A stretch of 64,000 nucleotides of DNA from Sphingopyxis microcysteis (GCF_012274265.1 NZ_JAANYY010000004.1:186001-250000); one strand, 5' to 3'; shown: positions 51,990 to 61,240, counted from the stretch's first letter. Notes: generated by a model not told the origin, from the sequence alone. Numbers and translations: made by a program.

Positions 51990-52835
51990 CTACCGCCGCC
52001 GCACCCCATAATCGATCCGGATCCGCACCCACGCCCCCACCATCGGCTTGCCGCCCAGCCGCGGCGGGCGCACGCGGAATTGCCAGGCCGCGGCCAGCAC
52101 CGCGCGCATGATCTGCGATCCGGTCGGATATTCGTCCAGCCCGACGCAGTCCTCGACGCGGAAATCGGGCGCGGTGCGGCACGCGATCAGGCCCCAGCCG
52201 GGGCCGTCGGCGGTCGACAGATAGCCGCGCAGCTCGCCGTCGCTCGGCTCGCGGTACCAGGCGGCGGCATAAAGCGGCTCGCCATTGGGTGCCGTTCCGA
52301 CGCGTTCGGTGTCGCGATATGACGACGAAGACGCGCCCGTGTTGGGCGGCCCGTAAACCTGGCCGCCCGGCGGGCGCACCCCGATGCGTGGCGCGGTCGG
52401 CGGCGGCGGCACGGGCTGGGGCGGCGGGGGCGGCGTCGGTGCGGCGAGCGGCTCGGCGGCTTGCGGTGGCACCGGTGCGTCGGGCGTCGGCGGCTCGGGC
52501 AGCGGCGGTGTCTCGGCGCGCGCGCTTGCGCGCGGGTTCGCTTCAGCAGCCTCTTCGGCGGCCTGCGGCGCGGCGATGCTCACGACGCTGACCCACTCCT
52601 CTTTGACCACCGGCGGCTTTTCGACGCCAAAGGCCAGCAGCATCAACAGCAGCAGCGCCGGGATCAGGACGGCGAGGCCGATCGCCAGCGTCCGCCGCCC
52701 CGCGCCGATGCTGAGCTGTGCGACATAGGGGGTGGCGGGAGCAGGGGGCAGCGGAAGCGATCTTTGGTGACTGCACCCGGCAGCGGGTGCGCGAAGGCAC
52801 GGTCGCGGGATAGGGGGAGGCTGGGGCTTTGACAA
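51990..52835 (-). CDS. TonB-like periplasm-spanning protein
   Basis: A 281-residue protein with one membrane segment (about 50-70, LAIGLAVLIPALLLLMLLAFGV), a Pro-rich spacer (about 95-165) and a C-terminal domain with AAWYREPSDGELRGYLSTADG and RVRPPRLGGKPM that resembles the TonB C-terminal fold. So it looks like a TonB-type energy transducer. It begins at TTG 52835 with no good ribosome site, so the true start may be later. ExbB and ExbD are not in the window. Confidence 0.7.
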   Translation of the reverse strand: MSKPQPPPIPRPCLRAPAAGCSHQRSLPLPPAPATPYVAQLSIGAGRRTLAIGLAVLIPALLLLMLLAFGVEKPPVVKEEWVSVVSIAAPQAAEEAAEANPRASARAETPPLPEPPTPDAPVPPQAAEPLAAPTPPPPPQPVPPPPTAPRIGVRPPGGQVYGPPNTGASSSSYRDTERVGTAPNGEPLYAAAWYREPSDGELRGYLSTADGPGWGLIACRTAPDFRVEDCVGLDEYPTGSQIMRAVLAAAWQFRVRPPRLGGKPMVGAWVRIRIDYGVRRR

Positions 52836-52914
52836 GGGCGGGCGGGGGGATGGACGGGGCTGGTGGCTGAGGTGCGCTCGCTTATGGCAAAAGGAACCCG
52901 ATAGTTGCCGTCAA

Positions 52915-52967
52915 CGATCCTCCCCATCGACTTGCGATGGGGAGGTGGCAGCCCGCAGGGCTGACGA
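52915..52967. repeat. Half of an inverted-repeat element, CGATCCTCCCCATCG family
   Basis: CGATCCTCCCCATCGACTTG and CGATGGGGAGG form one hairpin followed by CAGCCCGCAGGGCTG. The complementary far half seen in the elements at 4984 and 55062 is missing. Confidence 0.75.
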
Positions 52968-53029
52968 AAATAGGAAATGGCAGGAAACGACCGATTGTGG
53001 ACGTTGGAAGATTGCGGCACTATTGGCGA

Positions 53030-53428
53030 ATGAAACCCTCGCCGTCCAAATCTGAACGCATGGAGTTACGCAAGGCGATCGGGAATAGGGTCATCGCTGG
53101 TCCCTATGTTCCGCCTTATCATCGCGGCCCGGACTATCTTGTAGCTCACGCTTGTTTCGGTTGTCGAAAATCGTGGAAGCTGCCGGAGGAAAGCACCGGA
53201 ACTTGTCCGCAGTGCGGAAAATCGGCGAACTGGATGGGACGAGCTTTCAAGGCGCCCAAGAAAACTGACGTTGATCAGTGGAAAAAGGTCGAGGCGCTGT
53301 GGCGCGCCGGGTTTCGGTTCTTGCCCAATACCGGCTGGCGAGAGGTCGAACCCTATCCGGAACAGTTTCGCGACGTAGCCAAGTTCATCGCTGATAATCC
53401 GACCCATCCATTTCGAGTGGAGAGCTGA
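53030..53428 (+). CDS. Small zinc-ribbon protein
   Basis: A 132-residue protein with a four-Cys zinc ribbon: CFGC at about residues 42-45 and CPQC at about 61-64. The N-terminal part is basic, and the C-terminal part has WKKVEALWRAGFRFLPNTGWREVEPYPEQFRDVAKFI. No signal or membrane segment. Base composition is lower in GC than its neighbours (many TTG, TAT and AAA codons), which may mean a different origin. The ATG at 53030 is chosen; the frame opening at 52937 reads through a repeat. Function unknown. Confidence 0.7.
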   Translation: MKPSPSKSERMELRKAIGNRVIAGPYVPPYHRGPDYLVAHACFGCRKSWKLPEESTGTCPQCGKSANWMGRAFKAPKKTDVDQWKKVEALWRAGFRFLPNTGWREVEPYPEQFRDVAKFIADNPTHPFRVES

Positions 53429-53462
53429 CGGCCGCTTCCCACCCAAAAAAACCACCCAACCC

Positions 53463-55052
53463 CTAATGCCCCATATCCGCCGCTGACGCCTTCGGCGCCC
53501 CCGCCCCCGGCGGGCGCAGCAACAGCACCAATGGCACTGCCGCCAGCGTCATCCACATCATCGCCCAGAAATCGTCGATATAGGCGACCATCGCCGCCTG
53601 CCGCGTGATTTCGGCATTGACCAGCGCCAGCGCGGTTTCGCCCGCAATGCCAAAGCGGTCGGCGGTCGACGGGTCGATGACGCTCACCGAACTGCTCGTC
53701 ACATGCGCCGCCAGGTCGGCGTGGCTCGTCTGGGTGTTCGACGCCAGCAATGTCGTGACGATCGAAATGCCGATCGACGCGCCCAGGCTGCGGAACAGGT
53801 TGAGCAGGCTCGACCCGTCGGTGCGAAACTGCGGCGCGATCGTTGCAAACGCCATCGTGTTGAGCGGGATGAAGATCAGCCCCATGCCCAGCCCCTGGAT
53901 CAGCCCGCTGACGATCACCGGCTGCATCCCCATGTCCAGCGACCAGTGGCTCATCTGCCACAGCGAAAAGGCCGCGATGGAGAGGCCGGTGCCAACCAGC
54001 CAGCGGGGGTCGATCTTGCCCAGCAGGCGCCCCGCCACCGCCATGCTCATCAGGATGCCGATCCCGCGCACCGCCAGCGCCAGCCCGGTGTCGATCACCG
54101 GCCATCCGAACAGGTTCTGGAGCATCGGCGGCAACAGCGCCATCGACGCGAACATCACCACCCCGACGACGACCATGAATCCCATCGCGGTGACCAGATT
54201 GCGGTCGGTCAGCATCGCGCGGCTGAACAAGGGCGCGCGCGCGGTAACCATATGAACGACGAACATCCACAGGCACGCGGCCGCGACGCCGCATTCGATC
54301 CAGATTTCGACGCTTTCGAACCAGTCGGCATGCGCGCCGCGGTCGAGCATCAGCTGGAGCGCCGCCAGCCCCAGCGCCAGCATCGAAAAGCCGAACAGGT
54401 CGAACCGCCGGTCGGTCTTGCGCGTCGCGGGCAGCAGCGCCCACATCAGCGCCAGCGTCAGCACCCCGAACGGCAGGTTGACGTAAAACACCCAGCGCCA
54501 GCTCGCCTGCTCGGTCAGCCAGCCGCCCAGCACCGGCCCCAGGATCGGCCCGATCATGATCCCCATGCCCCAGATCGACATTGCGCGCGCGTGGCGTTCG
54601 GGCGGGTTGATGTCGAGCATCACCGCCTGCGACAGCGGCCCGATAAACGCCGCAAAAACGCCTTGGAGGAACCGAAAGGCGACCATCTGTTCCAGCGACT
54701 GCGCCGCGCCGCACGCCATCGACGCGACGATGAAGCCGAAAATCGCGATCAGGAACAATTCGCGCCGCCCGATGCGGTCGGCCAGCCAGCCGGTGATCGG
54801 CATCGCGACCGCGCTCGCCAAGATGTAGCTGGTCAGCACCCACGTCACCGTCTCGCTCGTCGCGCCCAGCGCCGATTGCATGTGCGGGATCGCGACATTG
54901 GCGATGGTGGTGTCGAGGATCTGCATGATCGACGCGCCCATCACCGCGACGGTCAACAGCGCGCGGTGCCGGACGCGTTCGTGCAGCGGCACGCTGTCGT
55001 CGGCGGGCAGCGCGGTGGCGGCAGGACGGCGGGGGAGCGAGCGCGAGGCCAT
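53463..55052 (-). CDS. emrB: DHA2 family drug/H+ antiporter, EmrB-like
   Basis: A 529-residue inner-membrane transporter of the major facilitator superfamily, 14-helix DHA2 family. Motifs include LDTTIANVAIPHMQ in helix 1, GWLADRIGRRE (motif A), RFLQGVFAAFIGPL and GPILGPVLGGWLTE (motif C). It should pump drugs together with the periplasmic adaptor EmrA, encoded upstream in the operon order marR-emrA-emrB. A TolC-type partner is not in the window. Start at 55052; TTG 55064 is an alternative. Confidence 0.93.
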   Translation of the reverse strand: MASRSLPRRPAATALPADDSVPLHERVRHRALLTVAVMGASIMQILDTTIANVAIPHMQSALGATSETVTWVLTSYILASAVAMPITGWLADRIGRRELFLIAIFGFIVASMACGAAQSLEQMVAFRFLQGVFAAFIGPLSQAVMLDINPPERHARAMSIWGMGIMIGPILGPVLGGWLTEQASWRWVFYVNLPFGVLTLALMWALLPATRKTDRRFDLFGFSMLALGLAALQLMLDRGAHADWFESVEIWIECGVAAACLWMFVVHMVTARAPLFSRAMLTDRNLVTAMGFMVVVGVVMFASMALLPPMLQNLFGWPVIDTGLALAVRGIGILMSMAVAGRLLGKIDPRWLVGTGLSIAAFSLWQMSHWSLDMGMQPVIVSGLIQGLGMGLIFIPLNTMAFATIAPQFRTDGSSLLNLFRSLGASIGISIVTTLLASNTQTSHADLAAHVTSSSVSVIDPSTADRFGIAGETALALVNAEITRQAAMVAYIDDFWAMMWMTLAAVPLVLLLRPPGAGAPKASAADMGH

Positions 55053-55061
55053 GGCTAACCC

Positions 55062-55202
55062 CAATCCTCCCTGTCGCGCAGCGATGGGGAGGTGGCAGCG
55101 CGGAGCGCTGACGGAGGGGCTTTGGCACTACCGTCGCCGCCCCTCCACCCCTCGCTTCGCGAGCGGTCCCCCTCCCCATGGCTTCGCCACAGGGAGGATC
55201 GG
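55062..55202. repeat. Inverted-repeat element, CCTCCCTGT/ACAGGGAGG family
   Basis: CAATCCTCCCTGTCGCGCAG at the left and CTTCGCCACAGGGAGGATCG at the right, with GGAGGGGC and GCCCCTCC arms inside. It matches the element at 4984. Confidence 0.88.
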
Positions 55203-55225
55203 AATTCAGGCACAGCGCAAACACC

Positions 55226-55306
55226 CTCGTCATTGCGAGCGAAGCGAAGCAATCCAGAGCGGTTTACGCCACCTCTGGATTGCTTCGCTTCGCTCGCAAT
55301 GACGAG
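55226..55306. repeat. Inverted-repeat element with 34-base perfect arms
   Basis: CTCGTCATTGCGAGCGAAGC begins the left arm (55226-55259), and GCTTCGCTCGCAATGACGAG ends the right arm (55273-55306), with 13 bases between. This is the most regular element in the window. It sits inside the emr operon, between emrA and emrB, 23 bases from the preceding element. Confidence 0.95.
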
Positions 55307-55329
55307 CTTGGGGAACGCCAAGCCCACCC

Positions 55330-56448
55330 TTACTTCCCCGCCACAGCACCACCGCCGGTAAACACCCGCACCTCCGCCGACAGCCCGGCGATCATCTCGC
55401 GCGATGGCTTTTCGTCGAAGGCGATCCGCACCGGCACGCGCTGCGTCACCTTGACCCAGTTGCCCGTCGCATTCTGCGCCGGCAGCACCGAAAATTCGCT
55501 GCCCGTTCCCGCGCCGATCGTCAGCACATGGCCGCGCACCTTCAGCCCCGGATAGGCGTCGAAGCGCACTTCGGCGCGCTGGCCGACGCGCATATTGGCA
55601 AGGTCGGTTTCCTTGAAATTGGCCTCGACCCACGGGTGCGCGGTGTCGACCAGCGTGACCGCGGGCAATCCTGCGACCATCATCTGGCCGACCTGCAACC
55701 GGTCCGCTTGCGCGACGCGCCCGGCGCTCGGCGCGCGGACGGTGGTGCGGGCGAGATTGACCTCGGCCTGCGAACGCTGCACGCGCGCCGCTTCGACCTG
55801 CGGATTGACCCCGCTCGTGGGACCGGCGGCCAGCTTGGTGCGCGCCTCGGCTGCGGCAGCCTCGGCCTGCCGCACCCGCTCGCGCGCCTGCGCGACCGCA
55901 TGGCGCGATGCGTCATAGGCGGCGCGGGTGGTGAAGCCCTTTTCCATCAGTGCCGCCTGCCGCTGGAAATTGACCTCGGCAAAGGCGACATCCTCACGCG
56001 CCGCGGCAATATCGACGCTCGACGTGCGGGCGCTCGCCGCCAGATTGCCGACGTCCACTTGCGCGGCGTCGATCGCGGCATTGGCCTGCGCGACGCTCAG
56101 CGCATAGGGTTCGCCGTCGATGCGGAACAGCAATTGCCCCGCGGCGACCTGCTGCCCGTCGCGCACGGCCACTTCGGTGATCCGGCCGCCTACTTCGGCG
56201 GCGACCGACACCTTGTCCATCTGGACATAGGCATTGTCGGTCGACACCGATCCGCCGCTGGTCAGCCACCAGCCAGCGCCCCCGGCGATCAGCAAGGCCG
56301 GCAGGCCGAACATCAACAGGCGGGTGCGCCACTTCGGCGCATCCTTTTGTTCGGTCGCGGTCGCGGGGCTCGCGGGCGGCAGCGGATCGGCCTTGGGCGC
56401 AACCTTGGCCTCATCGGGCGCGGGTCGGGTGGGGGAAAGCTGGTCCAT
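55330..56448 (-). CDS. emrA: HlyD/EmrA-type membrane fusion protein
   Basis: Periplasmic adaptor of the EmrAB drug pump. The 372-residue protein has one N-terminal membrane segment (about 43-65), the DNAYVQMDKVSVAAEVGGRI biotinyl-lipoyl half-motif, a long coiled-coil hairpin (about 110-210), and the second half-motif RAPSAGRVAQADRLQVGQMM. Its ATG touches the marR stop (TGATG, one base shared). Two repeat elements separate it from emrB. Confidence 0.93.
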   Translation of the reverse strand: MDQLSPTRPAPDEAKVAPKADPLPPASPATATEQKDAPKWRTRLLMFGLPALLIAGGAGWWLTSGGSVSTDNAYVQMDKVSVAAEVGGRITEVAVRDGQQVAAGQLLFRIDGEPYALSVAQANAAIDAAQVDVGNLAASARTSSVDIAAAREDVAFAEVNFQRQAALMEKGFTTRAAYDASRHAVAQARERVRQAEAAAAEARTKLAAGPTSGVNPQVEAARVQRSQAEVNLARTTVRAPSAGRVAQADRLQVGQMMVAGLPAVTLVDTAHPWVEANFKETDLANMRVGQRAEVRFDAYPGLKVRGHVLTIGAGTGSEFSVLPAQNATGNWVKVTQRVPVRIAFDEKPSREMIAGLSAEVRVFTGGGAVAGK

Positions 56449-56894
56449 CAGGCGGCCTCTTCTTCTTTCAGGCATTCGCGGCGCGACAAATTGGCACGCA
56501 CCCGCTCGACCAGCGCCGCGAGCTGGTCGCGCTCCGCCGCGCTCAGCCCCTCGGTCGCTTCGGCGTTCAGCGCGTCGGTGGTGGCGCGCATTGCGGTCAG
56601 CAGCTCGTCGGCGCCGGGCGCCAGATAGAGCAGCCATGCGCGGCGATCGCTCGGGTCGGCGCGGCGTTCGACCAGCCCGGCTTCCTCCAGCCGGTCGATC
56701 ATCCGCGACAGCGTGATCGGCTCGACCTCGATCAGCTCGGCCAGCGGCCCCTGCCGGATGCCCTCGTGGCGGCGCAGATAGATCAGCAGCCGCCATTGCA
56801 GCGCGGTGATGCCGCTGTCGCGGGTGCGGGCGTTGAACGCGCGGCGAAACAGCCGCGCGGTGTCGTTCAGCAGGAATCCGATCGTGTCACTCAT
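56448..56894 (-). CDS. MarR family regulator of the emr operon
   Basis: A 148-residue MarR-type repressor. Features are LQWRLLIYLRRHEGIRQGPLAELIEVEPITLSRMIDRLEEAGLV (helix-turn-helix) and SDRRAWLLYLAPGADEL (wing). MarR regulators of this arrangement (EmrR, MprA) repress the pump genes and are relieved by drug ligands. The ATG at 56894 follows an AT-rich stretch with no ribosome site. A 12-base palindrome lies 15 bases upstream. Confidence 0.9.
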   Translation of the reverse strand: MSDTIGFLLNDTARLFRRAFNARTRDSGITALQWRLLIYLRRHEGIRQGPLAELIEVEPITLSRMIDRLEEAGLVERRADPSDRRAWLLYLAPGADELLTAMRATTDALNAEATEGLSAAERDQLAALVERVRANLSRRECLKEEEAA

Positions 56895-56908
56895 GGCATG
56901 CGATATAA

Positions 56909-56920
56909 TAGCAATTGCTA
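56909..56920. promoter_or_regulatory. Palindromic operator candidate for the emr operon
   Basis: TAGCAATTGCTA is a perfect 12-base palindrome. On the minus strand it lies between TTGCAG and TATATC, which could be -35 and -10 elements 17 bases apart. That is a fitting place for MarR repression. Confidence 0.7.
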
Positions 56921-57041
56921 CTAACTGCAAGCGCCCCCGCGCCGTGCGGCACTTTCGCAACCTTCCGCGAAGTCGATCCACCTTGGTGTAAATTTCCCCG
57001 ACAAAGCTTGCAAAGTGGCGTCATTTCCGCAGGATGGCCCG

Positions 57042-57689
57042 ATGACTCTGACCGCAGACCTCTTCTGGTCGTTCCGCTCGCCCTATTCCTACCTCGCCAT
57101 CGGCCGCTACCGCGCGCTCGCCGCCAGCCACGACCTGTCGATCAACCTGCGTCCCGTCTATCCGCTCGCGATCCGCCAGCCCGACTTTTTCGAGCGCAAC
57201 CACCCCAATTGGCTCAGCTACACGATGCGCGACATGATCCGCGTCGCGCAGTTCCACGGCATCCCCTTCGGCCCGCCGCGCCCCGACCCGATCGTCCAGA
57301 ATGTGATGACGCGCGAAATCGCCGCCGAGCAACCCTATATTTATCGCCTCACCCGGCTCGGCCAGGCGGCGTCGCGCCGCGGCAAGAGCCTGGCGTTTGC
57401 GCATGAGGCGGCGCAGCTGATCTGGGGCGGCGCGCAGGACTGGCATCTCGGCGACCATCTGGCGGGAGCGGCGCAGCGCGCAGGTCTCGACCTCGCCGAA
57501 CTCGACGCCGAGGCGGAGAAGGACGCGCAGCTGCTCGACAATGAGATTGCAGCGAACCAGGTCGCGCTCGAAATCGCTGGCCATTGGGGCGTTCCGACGC
57601 TGGTTTTCGAGGGCGAGCCCTTTTTCGGGCAGGATCGCATCGAAATGGCGAAGTGGCGGATGGAGCAAAAGGGGCTGCGCCCGCGCTGA
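57042..57689 (+). CDS. 2-hydroxychromene-2-carboxylate isomerase/DsbA-fold protein
   Basis: A 215-residue thioredoxin-like protein of the HCCA isomerase (kappa-GST-like) family. The N-terminal LFWSFRSPYSYLAIGR active-site segment has Ser in place of the redox Cys, as in HCCA isomerases. WGVPTLVFEGEPFFGQDR near the C-terminus carries the cis-Pro and the usual FGQDR end. HCCA isomerases act in naphthalene degradation; no such genes are here, so the substrate is unknown. ATG 57042 follows AGGA. Confidence 0.88.
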   Translation: MTLTADLFWSFRSPYSYLAIGRYRALAASHDLSINLRPVYPLAIRQPDFFERNHPNWLSYTMRDMIRVAQFHGIPFGPPRPDPIVQNVMTREIAAEQPYIYRLTRLGQAASRRGKSLAFAHEAAQLIWGGAQDWHLGDHLAGAAQRAGLDLAELDAEAEKDAQLLDNEIAANQVALEIAGHWGVPTLVFEGEPFFGQDRIEMAKWRMEQKGLRPR

Positions 57690-57731
57690 ACGCCCTTGCT
57701 CAACCGACCGCCGCAGGGGCATAGGCCGGAC

Positions 57732-58484
57732 ATGACGAGCGAACCCCAATTTTTCGAGGCGCGCGACGGCGTGCGGCTGGCGTGGCGCGAGATGGGCGAG
57801 GGCCACCCGCTGCTGCTGCTCCACGGCCTGTTTTCAAACGCCGAGGTCAACTGGATCAAATTCGGCACTGCGGCGCGCATCGCTGCCGAAGGGTATCGCG
57901 TGATCATGCCCGACCTGCGCGTTCACGGCGCGAGCGACGCGCCGCACGAGGAGGAACATTATCCGCCCGACGTGCTCGTCCATGATTTGCACGATCTGGT
58001 GGCGCATCTCGACCTTGGCGATTTCGACCTCGGCGGCTTTTCGCTCGGCGCGCGGACGAGCGCGCGCGCGGTGGTTGCCGGCATGAAGCCGCAGCGGCTG
58101 ATCCTTGGCGGCATGGGCCTTGCGGGGCTCGCAGGCTGGCAGCGGCGCGGGCGTTTCTTCAAACGCGTGATCGCCGAATATGAAACCGCGAAACGCGGCG
58201 ACGACACCTGGCTGTCGATCCAGTTCATGAAAACCATGCGGGTCGACCGCATCGCCGCGGGCCACCTTCTTGACAGCTTTACCGACACGAGCCCGGAGAT
58301 GCTCGCGGCGATCACGATGCCGACCCTCGTCGTGTGCGGCGCCGACGATCAGGACAATGGCTCGGCATCCGAACTCGTCGCCGCGCTCGCGGACGCACGG
58401 CTTGCGACGATTCCGGGAACGCATATGTCCAGCGTGACGCAGCCCGAACTCGGCGAGGCGATCGCGGCCTTCCTGACCGCTTGA
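57732..58484 (+). CDS. Alpha/beta hydrolase
   Basis: A 250-residue alpha/beta hydrolase. The oxyanion strand HPLLLLHGLFSN, the nucleophile elbow GGFSLGA (Ser), acid in VVCGADDQDNG and the His in IPGTHMSSV complete the triad. Likely an esterase or lactonase; the substrate cannot be read. It starts 42 bases after the HCCA-like gene on the same strand, so the two could form an operon. Confidence 0.88.
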   Translation: MTSEPQFFEARDGVRLAWREMGEGHPLLLLHGLFSNAEVNWIKFGTAARIAAEGYRVIMPDLRVHGASDAPHEEEHYPPDVLVHDLHDLVAHLDLGDFDLGGFSLGARTSARAVVAGMKPQRLILGGMGLAGLAGWQRRGRFFKRVIAEYETAKRGDDTWLSIQFMKTMRVDRIAAGHLLDSFTDTSPEMLAAITMPTLVVCGADDQDNGSASELVAALADARLATIPGTHMSSVTQPELGEAIAAFLTA

Positions 58485-58559
58485 CCGGACTCGTCCCAAG
58501 CGCCTAGCTGTTGCCATTGCGCCAGAGAGCGCTGCGATAACATCCAGAGGACGCGCCCC

Positions 58560-60407
58560 ATGAAAGCCATGATTTCAAGCCTTTCGCTTGCCCTGTCGCT
58601 CGCCGTTGCCGGCCCCGCCGCTGCGGCGGACCCAAAGCCCGCTCCTGCCGCAACCAAAACCGCGAAACCCACCGCCGCCGACGCGGACGCCTTCATCGCC
58701 GCCGCCGAAAAGGATTTGTTTGACTATACGGTCGAGGCGAGCCAGGTGAACTGGGTCAACAGCACCTATCTGACCGAAGACACCGACGCGATGGCCTCGC
58801 GGATCAACGCCGTCGGGACCGAAAAGGCGGTCAAATACGCCCTCGAAGCCGCCAAATACAAGGATGTGGCGGGGCTGAGCGCCGACACGAAGCGCAAGCT
58901 CGACATATTGCGCACCGGCCTCGTGCTTCCCGCGCCGACCAAGCCCGGCGCGGCGACCGAACTCAACCAGATCGCGACCGACCTGCAATCGCAATATGGC
59001 AAAGGCCGCGGCACGCTCGGCGGCAAGGAAATCTCGGGTTCGGACATCGAGGCCGAGATGGGCAATCTCGAGCGGACCCCCGCCGAACTCGCCGAGATGT
59101 GGACGAGCTGGCACGACAATGTCGGCGCGCCGATGAAGGACGATTACGCCCGCCTCGTCGGCATCGCCAACGAGGGCGCAAAGGAACTGGGCTTCGCCAA
59201 CACCGGCGCGATGTGGCGCTCCGGTTACGATATGTCGCCCGAAGATTTCGCCAAGACGACCGAGCGCCTATGGCAGGAAGTCAAGCCGCTCTACATGGCG
59301 CTCCACACCTACACGCGTTGGAAACTGAACGAGAAATATGGCGACGCGGTGCAGCCTAACACCGGTCCGATCCGCGCCGATTTGCTCGGCAATATGTGGG
59401 CGCAGGAATGGGGCAATATCTATCCGCTTGTCGCGCCCGCGGGTTCGGGCGACCTCGGCTATGACGTCGGCGAACTGCTGACCGCGCAGGGCAAGTCGCC
59501 GCTCGACATGGTCAAGATTGGCGAGAATTTCTATTCGTCGCTCGGGATGGCGCCGCTGCCCGAAACCTTCTGGAAGCGCAGCATGTTCACCAAGCCCGCC
59601 GACCGCGAGGTCGTGTGCCACGCCTCGGCGTGGGATGTCGACAACAAGGACGATATCCGCATCAAGATGTGCATCAAGGTGAATGCCGACGACTTCGTCA
59701 CCATCCACCACGAGCTCGGCCATAATTATTACCAGCGCGCCTATAACAAGCAGCCGTTCCTGTATCTGAACGGCGCCAACGACGGCTTCCACGAGGCGAT
59801 TGGAGATTTCGTCGCGCTGTCGATCACCCCGCAATATCTGGTCGACATCGGCCTGCTCGACACGGCCAAGGTGCCGAGCGCCGACAAGGACATCGGCCTG
59901 CTGCTGCGGCAGGCAATGGACAAGGTCGCCTTCCTGCCGTTCGGCCTGCTCGTCGATCGCTGGCGCTGGGGCGTCTTCGACGGCACGATCAAGCCCGCCG
60001 ATTACAACAAGGCGTGGACGCAGCTGCGCACTCAGTATCAGGGCATCGTCCCGCCGGGCGAGCGGCCCGCGAACGCGTTCGACGCGGGCGCGAAGTTCCA
60101 CATCCCGGGCAACACGCCCTACACCCGCTATTTCCTCGCGCGCATCCTGCAGTTCCAGTTCTACGAGGCCGCGTGCAAGCAGGCGGGGTGGACCGGGCCG
60201 CTCCACCGCTGCTCCTTCTACGGCAACAAGGAGGTCGGCGCCAAGCTCAATGCGATGCTCGAAATGGGGGCGTCGAAGCCGTGGCCCGACGCGCTCGAAG
60301 CCTTCACCGGCACCCGCGAGATGTCGGGCAAGGCGATGGCCGACTATTTCGCGCCGCTCAAAGCCTGGCTCGACGAGCAGAACAAGGGCAAGCCGCAAGG
60401 GTGGTGA
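58560..60407 (+). CDS. M2 family peptidyl-dipeptidase (ACE-like), exported
   Basis: Zinc metallopeptidase that removes C-terminal dipeptides. The 615-residue product has a Sec signal (cleavage near PAAAADP). Zinc ligands are HELGH (384-388) with Glu 412 in the GFHEAIGD motif. The N-terminal helices and the C-terminal RFLAR-type lid follow the animal ACE single-domain pattern, and length is as expected. Periplasmic role inferred. GAGGACGC is the ribosome site, and the stop overlaps the next gene. Confidence 0.95.
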   Translation: MKAMISSLSLALSLAVAGPAAAADPKPAPAATKTAKPTAADADAFIAAAEKDLFDYTVEASQVNWVNSTYLTEDTDAMASRINAVGTEKAVKYALEAAKYKDVAGLSADTKRKLDILRTGLVLPAPTKPGAATELNQIATDLQSQYGKGRGTLGGKEISGSDIEAEMGNLERTPAELAEMWTSWHDNVGAPMKDDYARLVGIANEGAKELGFANTGAMWRSGYDMSPEDFAKTTERLWQEVKPLYMALHTYTRWKLNEKYGDAVQPNTGPIRADLLGNMWAQEWGNIYPLVAPAGSGDLGYDVGELLTAQGKSPLDMVKIGENFYSSLGMAPLPETFWKRSMFTKPADREVVCHASAWDVDNKDDIRIKMCIKVNADDFVTIHHELGHNYYQRAYNKQPFLYLNGANDGFHEAIGDFVALSITPQYLVDIGLLDTAKVPSADKDIGLLLRQAMDKVAFLPFGLLVDRWRWGVFDGTIKPADYNKAWTQLRTQYQGIVPPGERPANAFDAGAKFHIPGNTPYTRYFLARILQFQFYEAACKQAGWTGPLHRCSFYGNKEVGAKLNAMLEMGASKPWPDALEAFTGTREMSGKAMADYFAPLKAWLDEQNKGKPQGW

Positions 60408-61240
60408 GCGGATCGCCGCCGCCCGCCGGGTTCGATCGCGAACGCTATCTTCGCCGGATCGGCGCCGCGACCCCCGCGCGCGCCGATCTGGCGACGCTCG
60501 GTGCGCTGATGCGCGCGCATCTGCACCATGTGCCGTTCGAAAATCTCGATGTGCAGCTTGGGTGGGATCCGCTGGTCGCGGTCGATGAGATTTTCGACAA
60601 GGTCGTCGGCCAGCGGCGCGGCGGCTGGTGCTATGAAGTCAACACGCTGTTCGGCGTGCTGCTGGCCGACCTCGGCTATGCCGTTACCCGGCTGAGCGGC
60701 GACGTGCGGCGCGGCGGCGATGCGATCGAACGGCGGGGCAATCACCTCTGCCTCCGCGTCGATCTCGACCGCCCCTATCTGGTCGATGTCGGCTTTGGCG
60801 GCTCGATCACGGCGCCGGTCGCGATTGAACCGGGGACCGGCGTCGACGGCCCCTATGCGATCCATCTGGCGCATGTCGGTGACGACCGCTGGACCTTTGA
60901 TGAAGTGGTTGGCGAAGGCGCCTCCTTCGGCTTCGACTTCACCACCGGCGCGGCGGACGAAGGCATATTGGACGCGATGCGATCGGCGCTCGCGCGCGAA
61001 GACTGGTCGCCGTTTGTCCAGAATCTGGTGATGCAGCTACGCCGCGGCGACACGCATTGGACGCTACGCGGCCGGATGCTGACCCGGCTGACGCCAGCGG
61101 GCAAGACGAAACGCCTGCTCGCGTCCGCCGACGAAATGGCCGCAGTCGGGCAGGATATTTTCGGCATGGCAATGCCCGAGGTGGAGCGGTTGTGGCGCCG
61201 CGCCGCCGAGCGCCACGATCAGCTGTTCGGCGTCGGCTGA
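60404..61240 (+). CDS. nat: Arylamine N-acetyltransferase
   Basis: Transfers acetyl from acetyl-CoA to arylamines. The 278-residue protein contains the Cys-His-Asp triad: Cys 76 in RGGWCYEVN, His 114 in RGNHLCLRV and Asp 128 in YLVDVGFGG. PFENLDVQLG and the C-terminal LTRLTPAGKTKR stretch are typical. It begins at GTG 60404 inside the M2 peptidase stop (GTGA). The last 22 bases overlap the convergent ArsR gene. Confidence 0.92.
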   Translation: MSGSPPPAGFDRERYLRRIGAATPARADLATLGALMRAHLHHVPFENLDVQLGWDPLVAVDEIFDKVVGQRRGGWCYEVNTLFGVLLADLGYAVTRLSGDVRRGGDAIERRGNHLCLRVDLDRPYLVDVGFGGSITAPVAIEPGTGVDGPYAIHLAHVGDDRWTFDEVVGEGASFGFDFTTGAADEGILDAMRSALAREDWSPFVQNLVMQLRRGDTHWTLRGRMLTRLTPAGKTKRLLASADEMAAVGQDIFGMAMPEVERLWRRAAERHDQLFGVG

